From positions 1 through 27,742 of the forward strand of contig CAYVDH010000024.1 in the NCBI GenBank assembly GCA_964450355.1: a DNA stretch of 27,742 nucleotides. The letters are read 5' to 3'. The notes beneath the pieces were generated by a model. That model did no database searches and was not told the DNA's origin. It worked only from the letters and a program-made list of their open reading frames with translations. Within the stretch, counting starts at the first letter, position 1. Each line of letters opens with the position of its first letter. The DNA comes from CAYVDH01 sp964450355. GTDB taxonomy: Bacteria; Bacteroidota; Bacteroidia; NS11-12g; UBA955. The translations under genes and the position numbers were made by a program. This document shows, piece by piece, positions 7,783 through 15,269 of the stretch.

Positions 7783-9852
7783 GTGCAACTGATTACTACT
7801 TCTCCTTTATGGCTTATATTGCTTTGTTTTGCAGCTGGATTTCTGTATTCTTATCTTTTATATAGATATGGGAACAAAACTTGGAAACAAAAACTATTAG
7901 CTGCCTTAAGGTTTATTGTTGTTAGCTGTTTAGCTTTTTTCCTTTTATCTCCTGTATTAATTCATTATAAAAATGAAACTCAAAAACCAATCATCATTCT
8001 AGCGCATGACAACTCGGAATCCTTATTAAACAACAACGATTCGCCTTTTTACAAAAATGAATGGCAAAAACAATGGAGAGATATCAAAGCAAAGCTAAGC
8101 AATGATTACGATGTACAATACTTAACTTTTGGTAATAAAATTCAAAACATAGACAGTTTGAAGTTCAATGAAAAAAGAACTCATTTTAGCCAATTATTTA
8201 CCTACATCAACTCCACCTATAGCAAACAAAACATTGGAGCTGTAGTCATCGCTTCGGATGGAAATTACAACAAAGGAACCAATCCTACTTATCAAACCAT
8301 CAATAAAATACCTTTTGTTTACACTATTGGCATTGGCGACTCCACCCTTCGAAAGGATGCTATGGTAAAAGAAGCTAATGCCAATGCCATTGCATACTTA
8401 GGCAATGAATTCCCTATTGAAATAAACTTATCTGCTTACGAATGCGAGGGTAAAAACACCAATTTAAATGTCAGCATAGACGGCAAAAGCATCCACAATC
8501 AAACCATTACTTTTAATCAAAAATCCTATTTTCAAACCATCAATGTATTTGCTAAAGCAGAAGAAGCAGGAACTAAACACCTAGTTATAAGCTTAAATCC
8601 GATTGATGGTGAATACACAAATAGAAACAACAAAAAAGACTTATTCATTGAAGTAATAGATGGCAGAGAAAAAATACTACTTACTTATTCAACAATACAT
8701 CCAGATATTGGCGCCATTAAAAATGCCATTTCATCTAATGCTAATTATGAAGTCATTTCAAAATCAATAGAGGAATTAAAAACATCCGAATTAAACCAAT
8801 ACAATGTCGCTATCTTACTAGGACTCCCTTCTTTTGCAAACAATGCCAAAGATTTAATAGCAAATTGTAAGAACAATCAAATTCCGATTTGGTGTATCAC
8901 AAACACAAGCACCAACATCAACCAATTAAACAGCATTTCTAGCTCTGGCAGAATTGATAGAAACAGCAATAGAACAAACCAAACACAAGCAATAACCAAT
9001 TCTAACTTCAACACATTTACACTAGACGACAACACCCAAAAAACATTGACTGAGCTACCTCCTTTAATATCTCCTTATGGACAATATTTTTTCACCGATG
9101 AAAGTTCTACCTTGTGTTTTCAAAGAATTGGATCGGTAAGCACTAAATACCCTTTATGGTGTATGAATAATGAAAATGGATACAAATCTGCCTATTTATT
9201 TGGTGAAGGATTTTGGAGATGGCGACTTCAAGATTTTGTTTTAAACAACAACCACGAAGCTACTAATGAATTGGTAAGTAAAACCATTCAATATTTGACA
9301 ACAAAAGAAGACAAAAGAAAATTCAGAGTATATCCTAACAAAGAAGTACTAGATGAAGATGAAGCCTTAAAATTTATTGCAGAATTATATAATAATAACT
9401 ATGAATTGATTTCTGATAAAGACATCAGTTTAATATTAACTAACCAAGAAAATAAAAACTACAATTACATGTTTAGTCCAAATGGCAAAACATACTCATT
9501 GAACATTGGCACTATGCCCGCTGGCAATTACTCTTATAAAGCACAAGTGAATGGAAGCTCAGAAAAAATAACAGGAAAAATTCTAATTAAACCATTACAA
9601 ATAGAAAACACCGACCACCAAGCTGACTTTCATTTATTAAGGCAAATATCAAACAAACACAATGCTCAGTTTTATTTCCCAAATCAAATAGAAGCACTTA
9701 TCAATCACATTAAAAACAACACTCAAATCACCTCGACTTCATATAAAGAAAAACAAATAAACGACCTGATTCAATTGAAATGGATTTTTTATTTATTACT
9801 TGCTTTGTTAAGTATAGAATGGTTTAGCAGAAAATATCAAGGAGGAATTTAA
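7783..9852 (+). CDS. membrane-anchored vWA-domain protein
   Basis: A 689-residue protein. Two N-terminal transmembrane helices (about 8-27 and 40-60) precede a von Willebrand A-like domain. The MIDAS motif DNSES is at D76-S78-S80 and a second metal-site candidate is in ASDG (D159), so metal binding looks intact. A middle region (about 210-390) resembles the Rossmann-like segment of the large Bacteroidota vWA/GATase1-like membrane proteins. A third helix lies near the C-terminus (about 665-682) with a short cytoplasmic tail, so the bulk is probably periplasmic. GTG is the chosen start; homologues of this type begin with the same TSPLWLILL helix. It is followed after one base by a radical SAM gene, so the two are almost certainly cotranscribed. 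Its exact role is not known; MoxR or BatA/B partners are not present. Confidence 0.75.
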   Translation: MQLITTSPLWLILLCFAAGFLYSYLLYRYGNKTWKQKLLAALRFIVVSCLAFFLLSPVLIHYKNETQKPIIILAHDNSESLLNNNDSPFYKNEWQKQWRDIKAKLSNDYDVQYLTFGNKIQNIDSLKFNEKRTHFSQLFTYINSTYSKQNIGAVVIASDGNYNKGTNPTYQTINKIPFVYTIGIGDSTLRKDAMVKEANANAIAYLGNEFPIEINLSAYECEGKNTNLNVSIDGKSIHNQTITFNQKSYFQTINVFAKAEEAGTKHLVISLNPIDGEYTNRNNKKDLFIEVIDGREKILLTYSTIHPDIGAIKNAISSNANYEVISKSIEELKTSELNQYNVAILLGLPSFANNAKDLIANCKNNQIPIWCITNTSTNINQLNSISSSGRIDRNSNRTNQTQAITNSNFNTFTLDDNTQKTLTELPPLISPYGQYFFTDESSTLCFQRIGSVSTKYPLWCMNNENGYKSAYLFGEGFWRWRLQDFVLNNNHEATNELVSKTIQYLTTKEDKRKFRVYPNKEVLDEDEALKFIAELYNNNYELISDKDISLILTNQENKNYNYMFSPNGKTYSLNIGTMPAGNYSYKAQVNGSSEKITGKILIKPLQIENTDHQADFHLLRQISNKHNAQFYFPNQIEALINHIKNNTQITSTSYKEKQINDLIQLKWIFYLLLALLSIEWFSRKYQGGI
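9839..9845 (+). promoter_or_regulatory. possible strong Shine-Dalgarno sequence (AAGGAGG)
   Basis: AAGGAGG ends eight bases before the ATG at 9854. It also encodes the last codons of the upstream vWA protein (QGG), so coincidence is possible. Such a strong site is unusual in this window, where most starts show none. Confidence 0.4.
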
Positions 9853-9853
9853 G

Positions 9854-10840
9854 ATGAATTTCAATGGCATTAAAATCAATTCAAAACCTGTATTGTGCAA
9901 TTATTACGTCACATATAGATGCAATGCCAAATGTAGTTTTTGTGATATTTGGGAAAAGCCATCGCCTTATATCAACATTGAAAATGCAACAAACAACCTT
10001 AAAGATTTAAAAAAACTTGGGGTTAATGTCATTGATTTTACAGGTGGTGAGCCATTATTACATCAACAATTAAACGAATTGTTAAAAATTGCAAAAAACT
10101 TAGGATTCATAACTACTGTAACTACCAATACTCTGCTTTATCCTAAATTAGCTGAAAAGCTAAAAGGCTTAATAGATATGTTGCATTTTTCACTGGATTC
10201 GCCTAACGAAAATGAACACAACGAAAGCCGTGGCGTGAATCTTTTTTCTCACTTTGAAAAGTCCATAGAAATAGCAAAAAACTTAAAGGAGAAACCTGAC
10301 ATTTTATTCACTGTTTTTAGTCACAACATTCATCAAATTGAAGAAGTGTATCAAAAGTATTGTCTTCCAAATAAATTGATGTTGATATTGAATCCTGTGT
10401 TTGAATACCAAGATGTAGGAAGCAATTTAAGCTTAGAAGATTTGAATTTATTATCTGCCTATTCAAAAAAACCATGGATATATTTAAATGAAGGATTTAT
10501 TGAATTAAGAAAAGATGGAGGCAATCAAATTAACAATCCTGTATGTAAAGCAGCAAGTACTACCATAGTGATTTCTCCTGAAAACAAATTGATCTTACCT
10601 TGTTATCATTTAGGTGTCAAAGAATTTGACATAAACAATGATTTGTACCATTTATGGCATAGCAAAGTAGTTCAAGAAGAAATAAAAAAAGAAGGCAGGT
10701 TAGAGGCTTGTCAGGGTTGTACAATAAATTGTTACATGCAACCAAGTTTTGCTGTCAACATCAATAAATATTGGTTTAAAGCATTGCCATCTACAATTAA
10801 ATACAACTTAAAAAAAGGAAATTGGAAACAATTAATCTAA
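9854..10840 (+). CDS. radical SAM protein with C-terminal cysteine cluster
   Basis: A 328-residue enzyme. The radical SAM 4Fe-4S motif CxxxCxxC is C23-C27-C30 (YRCNAKCSFCDIW), followed by FTGGEPLL, the glycine-rich SAM-binding strand. The C-terminal part has five further cysteines (C231, C250, then C286-x2-C289-x3-C293) suggestive of an auxiliary cluster of the SPASM/twitch kind, though shorter than a full SPASM domain. Such enzymes use a 5'-deoxyadenosyl radical to modify peptides or small molecules. The substrate cannot be named, and no short precursor-peptide gene was recognised next to it. It starts one base after the vWA gene stop, implying a linked function or at least coexpression. It ends one base before the convergent receptor gene. 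Confidence 0.8.
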   Translation: MNFNGIKINSKPVLCNYYVTYRCNAKCSFCDIWEKPSPYINIENATNNLKDLKKLGVNVIDFTGGEPLLHQQLNELLKIAKNLGFITTVTTNTLLYPKLAEKLKGLIDMLHFSLDSPNENEHNESRGVNLFSHFEKSIEIAKNLKEKPDILFTVFSHNIHQIEEVYQKYCLPNKLMLILNPVFEYQDVGSNLSLEDLNLLSAYSKKPWIYLNEGFIELRKDGGNQINNPVCKAASTTIVISPENKLILPCYHLGVKEFDINNDLYHLWHSKVVQEEIKKEGRLEACQGCTINCYMQPSFAVNINKYWFKALPSTIKYNLKKGNWKQLI

Positions 10841-10841
10841 A

Positions 10842-13136
10842 TTAAAAACTTGCATTATAGCTCACAGAAGGTAGAATTGGTAATTGATTAACTCTGGTAT
10901 AATTCACTCTGTCAAAATAGAAAATATTAGCTCTGTTGTATATATTGGTTACAGAAAGCACTAACCAACTTTTGAATTTATTAATGGGTTTGAAATTGTA
11001 TTTAATAGAGGCGTCTAAACGGTGGTAAGTAGGCAAACGACCTTGATTAAATCCACTGTATAAAATTCCAATTTCACCATTTGTTAAAGGGTAATTAGAA
11101 CTTGGGCCACCTGCAAAATCTAGTTTTTCATAAAATCCTTGAGTTTGAGTAAATGGAAAACCTGAACCAAAATTCCATCTCACATTGAATGATAATTTAC
11201 CCATTTTATCTAAAGCATAATCCCCTACTAAATTGATGTTATGCCTGCGATCCCAGTGTGGATTGTAAGATATTATACCATCGTTTCTATTCACATAAGT
11301 AAGGGAATAAACAGCCCATAAATACAGCCTTTTATTGTCGTATTTGTAACGAATATCTGCCCCATATGCATTCCCTTTTTCCAAAATGTAATTCTTTTTC
11401 AATCTGTCGGGTTGAGCAGCGTATTCTTCAATATCGTCAAATAATTTATCTCTGTTTATATTCGTGATTTGAGTAAAGTTTTTATAAAACACTTCAGATG
11501 AAATATCGCTGAATTTATTGATATCGTATTCAATTCCGGCAACACCATGCCAAGCTAATTGCAATTTTTTAGTGATGTCTTTGTTGTCAAATCTTTTAGG
11601 TAAATCATCAGGTCCAGACAAGAAACCATAAAACAAATTGACAACATCCCTATCGCTAAATGCTGACAATAAATTTTGCGAATATTTACCTCCTGCGGCT
11701 TTAAAAGCCCATTTATCAGTTAGCTTTATTTTCCCATTAATTCTTGGCTCAAAAGAAGCATTGGCAAGCGAAGCATAATATTGTTCTCTAACACCAATTT
11801 CTAACAATAATTTTTTTCTTATGATTTTATATAAGAAATAACCGCACAATTCTGTGGTATTTTCATATTGAGATATTTTGCGGTCATTGGAATTGTATAT
11901 TTCAAAATTAGTTCTGAAACCATTGATATCAAATCCGTATTTTATTTCATCTTTACCTTTGTAAGTTAAAGCGTTTACACCCATATTGAAACCATTAATT
12001 CCACTGGTTCTTGGCTTATTATCAATTTCTTCTTGATTGATTTGATACCCTGAATAGGTAACAAAACCATCTAATTTAGACAACTTACCTTCAGGAATCA
12101 TAGTGAACCTTACACCAAACCCTGATTGATTCCAATTATAATGAGTAGAATTGGGAAAATTAACGCGGTCTTTAAAATTAAAACCAAACAATTTGATGTT
12201 ACTTCCATTGGCAGAATTCATACTTACTTTGCCGTACACATCATTAAAACTATAGGGCAGATTATCTGGATTAGCGTAAGGATAAAACAAATGAGCAGTT
12301 TTATCTAAGTAAGAATTTTTAATTGAAAACACAAAACTGCTATTTCCTTGATTAGGTTTAAATTTTTTCAGAGGACCCTCTAAAGACACTTTGCCTAAAA
12401 AAGGGCTTAATGCCATGTTACCAGACAATCTATTTCTGTTACCATCACGTGTTTTAACATCTACAATTGCCGAAATTCTACCTCCGTATTCTGCACCAAA
12501 TCCAGCACTGTAAACGTCCGCAGACTTAATTAGTTCAGCATCGAAAATTGAAAACAATCCTATGGAATGAAAAGGATTATAAATAGTCATTCCATCTAAT
12601 AATATTTTATTCATCACAGGGCTACCACCTCTGATGTACAATTGCCCCCCTTGGTCGCCACTGAAAACTACACCAGGCAATATTTGCAAATACTGAACTA
12701 AATCAGGAACACCTCCTACAGTTGGAATTTTAAGCAATTCACCAGAAGTTATTTTAGTAGTACCCACATCTGATTCTTTTACCTCTTTTTTCTTTTTTTC
12801 TTCTTTTTTGTATCCTTTACCAACGGTGTGCAACAGAGGAGTAAGGTAAAAATTTTGAACTAATACTTTATTTTCTTCAATTTTGATTTTAACTCTTACA
12901 GTATCGTATCCAACAAAAGTAACTTCTAAAGTGTAATTGCCTGGGTCAATTTCATTAAATACATAAAAACCATCTGTGTTAGTAGGCCTTCCCATTTTAG
13001 TTTCTAAAACAATAACATTGGCATTTTCCAACTCGTTACCATTATTAATGTCTCTGACGTAACCTTTTACACCAGTTTGAGAATACACATGATTACTTAT
13101 GACTATGAACAACAAAAGTATAAAGTGATAAAACAT
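10842..13136 (-). CDS. TonB-dependent outer-membrane receptor
   Basis: A 764-residue receptor when started at ATG 13136; an upstream TTG at 13145 lies inside the promoter box and is rejected. A signal peptide (MFYHFILLLFIVISNHVYSQ) is followed by a carboxypeptidase-regulatory-like domain (about 22-105), a Lys/Glu-rich linker (KKEEKKKKEV), a plug domain (about 125-230, with GGQLYIRGGSPVMNKILLDG), and a 22-strand-type barrel ending in phenylalanine, as expected for outer-membrane insertion. It would import a ligand using TonB energy. No SusD-like lipoprotein, sigma/anti-sigma pair or substrate enzyme lies directly beside it on its strand, so the ligand is unknown. It is monocistronic as far as can be seen. 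Confidence 0.88.
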   Translation of the reverse strand: MFYHFILLLFIVISNHVYSQTGVKGYVRDINNGNELENANVIVLETKMGRPTNTDGFYVFNEIDPGNYTLEVTFVGYDTVRVKIKIEENKVLVQNFYLTPLLHTVGKGYKKEEKKKKEVKESDVGTTKITSGELLKIPTVGGVPDLVQYLQILPGVVFSGDQGGQLYIRGGSPVMNKILLDGMTIYNPFHSIGLFSIFDAELIKSADVYSAGFGAEYGGRISAIVDVKTRDGNRNRLSGNMALSPFLGKVSLEGPLKKFKPNQGNSSFVFSIKNSYLDKTAHLFYPYANPDNLPYSFNDVYGKVSMNSANGSNIKLFGFNFKDRVNFPNSTHYNWNQSGFGVRFTMIPEGKLSKLDGFVTYSGYQINQEEIDNKPRTSGINGFNMGVNALTYKGKDEIKYGFDINGFRTNFEIYNSNDRKISQYENTTELCGYFLYKIIRKKLLLEIGVREQYYASLANASFEPRINGKIKLTDKWAFKAAGGKYSQNLLSAFSDRDVVNLFYGFLSGPDDLPKRFDNKDITKKLQLAWHGVAGIEYDINKFSDISSEVFYKNFTQITNINRDKLFDDIEEYAAQPDRLKKNYILEKGNAYGADIRYKYDNKRLYLWAVYSLTYVNRNDGIISYNPHWDRRHNINLVGDYALDKMGKLSFNVRWNFGSGFPFTQTQGFYEKLDFAGGPSSNYPLTNGEIGILYSGFNQGRLPTYHRLDASIKYNFKPINKFKSWLVLSVTNIYNRANIFYFDRVNYTRVNQLPILPSVSYNASF

Positions 13137-13142
13137 AGCTAA

Positions 13143-13150
13143 CAAAGGTA
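13143..13150 (-). promoter_or_regulatory. Bacteroidota-type -7 box (TACCTTTG, minus strand)
   Basis: Reading the minus strand, TACCTTTG fits TAnnTTTG exactly and ends six bases before the ATG at 13136. It overlaps the TTG at 13145, so that codon cannot be translated from this promoter; the box fixes the ATG as the start. Confidence 0.6.
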
Positions 13151-13188
13151 ATTCAAAAATGGATATTTAAAAATAGTTTAATATTTCT

Positions 13189-13219
13189 TTTGTAATTGTA
13201 AAATAGAAGATTAAATTTG
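13189..13219 (+). promoter_or_regulatory. tRNA-Leu promoter (TTTG - 19 bases - TAAATTTG)
   Basis: TTTG at 13189-13192 and TAAATTTG at 13212-13219, separated by 19 bases, make the best full match to the Bacteroidota primary promoter in the window. The expected transcription start is a few bases after 13219, about ten bases ahead of the mature tRNA end. Confidence 0.75.
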
Positions 13220-13233
13220 CAACCCTATAAAAT

Positions 13234-13317
13234 GCCCAGGTGGCGGAATTGGTAGACGCGCTGGTCTCAAACACCTGTGGGTTCACCCCCGTACCGGTTC
13301 GACTCCGGTCCTGGGCA
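13234..13317 (+). tRNA. tRNA-Leu (anticodon CAA)
   Basis: An 84-base class II tRNA. Acceptor arms GCCCAGG (13234-13240) and CCTGGGC (13310-13316) pair fully; the D arm contains GGCGGAATTGGTAGACGC; the anticodon loop CTCAAAC (13266-13272) gives CAA at 13268-13270; a long variable arm fits Leu; the T arm is ACCGG-TTCGACT-CCGGT. The discriminator is A and no CCA is encoded. The anticodon stem (CTGGT/ACCTG) has one T-T mismatch at its second pair. It stands alone between divergent genes and decodes UUG. Confidence 0.95.
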
Positions 13318-13327
13318 CTAATAAAAT

Positions 13328-13355
13328 AAGACATCTTAAATTGGTGTCTTTTTTT
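13328..13355 (+). terminator. intrinsic terminator after tRNA-Leu
   Basis: An 8-base-pair stem, AAGACATC (13328-13335) with GGTGTCTT (13343-13350) including one T-G wobble, a seven-base loop and a following T run to 13355. It lies 10 bases after the tRNA and directly before the -35 element of the sigma-factor promoter, so it isolates the two units. Confidence 0.8.
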
Positions 13356-13356
13356 A

Positions 13357-13386
13357 TGTCACATTTTTTAATCATATTGCGTCTAT
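13357..13386 (+). promoter_or_regulatory. ECF-type promoter, TGTCACA-N16-CGTCTAT (copy 1)
   Basis: TGTCACA at 13357-13363 and CGTCTAT at 13380-13386 are separated by 16 bases. The identical two elements with identical spacing occur at 20094-20123, in front of another gene of the same cluster. GTCACA/CGTC is a layout known for ECF sigma promoters (it is the form described for group ECF41). The TTG start of the sigma gene begins exactly 27 bases after the C of CGTCTAT. Inferred: autoregulation by the sigma factor at 13407. Confidence 0.78.
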
Positions 13387-13406
13387 AAGAATAGAAATAC
13401 ATTTTT

Positions 13407-13958
13407 TTGACAGAAAAAGAAATCATATCGGGGTGCATTAAACAAAATCCAGTAGCTCAAAAACAACTGTATACACAATATGGTAGCCTTTTGATGGCCT
13501 TGTGTATGAGGTATGCAAATGACAGAGAAGATGCTGAAGAAATTTTTCATGATACCATGTTAAAAGTATTTGACAAAATTGGGAATTTTAAAGGAGATAG
13601 CAGCCTTAAAACATGGATAAACCGAATTGGCATCAACACTTCTCTTGATTTTCTAAGAAGAAAGAAAAACGCTTTACTTGTTGAGCACATCTCCGACAAA
13701 GCTCTTGAAATCAAAGATTATGACATAGAAGAAGAAATTTCTTTTGAGGCTCAAGTTGCTATGCAAATTTTAAAAAAATTACCTGTAAACCAACAAATCA
13801 TCATTAATTTATTCATGATAGATGATTATAGCCACAAAGAAATAGCAGCAAAATTAAACATAAGCGAAGAAGCCAGTAAATCACAATACAGCAGAGCAAA
13901 GAAAAATTTAACAGAATTAGTAAAACAAAAATTAAATTTAAATGAACAACAAAGATAA
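13407..13958 (+). CDS. ECF-type RNA polymerase sigma factor
   Basis: A 183-residue sigma-70 family protein of normal ECF size. Region 2 spans about residues 18-85 (MRYANDREDAEEIFHDTMLKVF, then the SSLKTWINRIGINTSLDFLRR helix that contacts the -10). Region 4 spans about 115-175 (LPVNQQIIINLF, then the helix-turn-helix HKEIAAKLNISEEASKSQYSRAK). There is no SnoaL-like C-terminal extension, so it is not of the ECF41 group even though the promoter looks similar. The start is TTG: no ATG is available before residue 30, and the start-to-promoter distance equals that of the gene at 20144. The 3' end overlaps the next gene by 17 bases, typical of a sigma/anti-sigma pair. It probably transcribes its own operon and the gene at 20144. 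Confidence 0.9.
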   Translation: MTEKEIISGCIKQNPVAQKQLYTQYGSLLMALCMRYANDREDAEEIFHDTMLKVFDKIGNFKGDSSLKTWINRIGINTSLDFLRRKKNALLVEHISDKALEIKDYDIEEEISFEAQVAMQILKKLPVNQQIIINLFMIDDYSHKEIAAKLNISEEASKSQYSRAKKNLTELVKQKLNLNEQQR

Positions 13959-15267
13959 CCTTCAAAATGCTTTCAAAAAGGCTTTTGAAGATCATCAAGA
14001 GCCCCTCTTTCAAGCCCAATGGGATAGGCTTGAAAGCTCTCTTGCAAATAAAAAACCAAAAAGAAGATTTTTCCCTTGGTTTATCATCACCATTTTGGTA
14101 TCAATAGCTTCCATTGGGGCGGGCTACTGGTATGCAATTTCCCAAAAAAACAACAAAAATAATAATGAGTTAATATCCCAAAACTCAACATTAGAAAACA
14201 ATTCAACAAATTCAATTGACCTAAACAAAAACAATTCAAACAATTTAAATAACCATAATCTAAATAACGAACAAAAACTTAATATTGATAGTCAATCTAA
14301 AAAAAATGTTAAAAAATCTTTTCAAAAATCTTTTGAAGCAAAAAAAGATGGTAAGTTAAAGAATCATAAAAAATCAAAAAAAGAAGACCCAATTCCATCA
14401 AATTCTGAAACGCCATCAAACATCAACAATCCTGAACCTAATTTACCTATTGTAGATAATGATTATTACCAACTTCAACTTATAGGACTTAAGAAAACAA
14501 AGGTCAATTTGAAATTTGAAGAATTTGAAACTTTAAAAACAAATCCCATTGTAAAAAATTGTTTTAAAACAGAAAAATTTGCTATTGGTTTTAGTACTGG
14601 TTATAGTAGAGCTTTTTATAGCAACATCAGTTTTAGTAATCCAAACAAAACTCATGTTGATGCAAAATCCGTATTCAAAGAAAAAAACAAAAACACAAGC
14701 TCAATCTTTGCGCAATTATTTGCAGATTTCAGCCTGTCAAAAAGAATAAAATTATCCTTAAACAGTGGCGTTCAGTATTGGGAAATCATTTCAAAAGAAA
14801 ACATAAAATATTACCATACCAATATTCCTTTTAGAAACATAGATGGCTCCATCATAGGCTACATAAATAAACATAAAGATTCGTCACAAGTATTTGAAAA
14901 CAACAGCATCAATAAAACCAACATTGTTTCTATTCCTTTTGGTTTAAGCTATTTTAAACCCATCAATTGCAAATCGGAATTGCAATTAAAAGGTGGAATT
15001 ATTTTTAATCAATCAATTTCTGCAAAAGGTGTTACATTTGCAATAGACAACACTGAAAATGTGAATTTTAGTGAAACTATAAATAAAAAAATGACACTTG
15101 GATTTTTAACTGGCATGACCTATTACAGAAACATCAATAAAAACATTTGGCTAGGCATAGGCTTACAATACCAACAAAACAAAATGAGTTTTAAAGAACT
15201 CTACAACGATGTTAATAGCAAATTAAACACTATCAGTATCTCCTTCAATATAAAACGCAAATTTTAG
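13942..15267 (+). CDS. candidate dual-membrane-spanning anti-sigma factor
   Basis: A 441-residue protein in four parts. Residues 1-42 are a cytoplasmic segment (LQNAFKKAFEDHQ..., QWDRLESSL) like the short anti-sigma heads seen beside Bacteroidota ECF sigma genes. Residues 43-66 form one transmembrane helix (FFPWFIITILVSIASIGAGYWY). Residues 67 to about 185 are an Asn/Lys/Ser/Pro-rich, probably disordered linker long enough to cross the periplasm. Residues ~205-441 alternate like outer-membrane beta strands and end in KRKF, a C-terminal aromatic typical of barrels. This architecture matches the Dma-type dual-membrane anti-sigma factors described in Bacteroides. It overlaps the sigma gene and precedes the first cargo gene by two bases. 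Role inferred: hold the sigma factor until an outer-membrane or surface signal arrives. Alternative: an unrelated beta-barrel protein. Confidence 0.68.
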   Translation: MNNKDNLQNAFKKAFEDHQEPLFQAQWDRLESSLANKKPKRRFFPWFIITILVSIASIGAGYWYAISQKNNKNNNELISQNSTLENNSTNSIDLNKNNSNNLNNHNLNNEQKLNIDSQSKKNVKKSFQKSFEAKKDGKLKNHKKSKKEDPIPSNSETPSNINNPEPNLPIVDNDYYQLQLIGLKKTKVNLKFEEFETLKTNPIVKNCFKTEKFAIGFSTGYSRAFYSNISFSNPNKTHVDAKSVFKEKNKNTSSIFAQLFADFSLSKRIKLSLNSGVQYWEIISKENIKYYHTNIPFRNIDGSIIGYINKHKDSSQVFENNSINKTNIVSIPFGLSYFKPINCKSELQLKGGIIFNQSISAKGVTFAIDNTENVNFSETINKKMTLGFLTGMTYYRNINKNIWLGIGLQYQQNKMSFKELYNDVNSKLNTISISFNIKRKF

Positions 15268-15269
15268 AC

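Noticed and set aside
10842..13136. A SusC/SusD polysaccharide-uptake pair
   Set aside because: There is no SusD-like lipoprotein next to the receptor and no glycan enzyme in its operon; the domain order alone does not show a sugar substrate.
13143..13145. TTG at 13145 as the start of the TonB-dependent receptor
   Set aside because: It lies within the TACCTTTG promoter box, and the ATG at 13136 gives a normal signal peptide.
13357..13958. Assignment of the sigma factor to group ECF41 because of the TGTCACA-N16-CGTC promoter
   Set aside because: The protein ends after region 4 at 183 residues and lacks the SnoaL-like extension that defines ECF41. Only the promoter form is similar.
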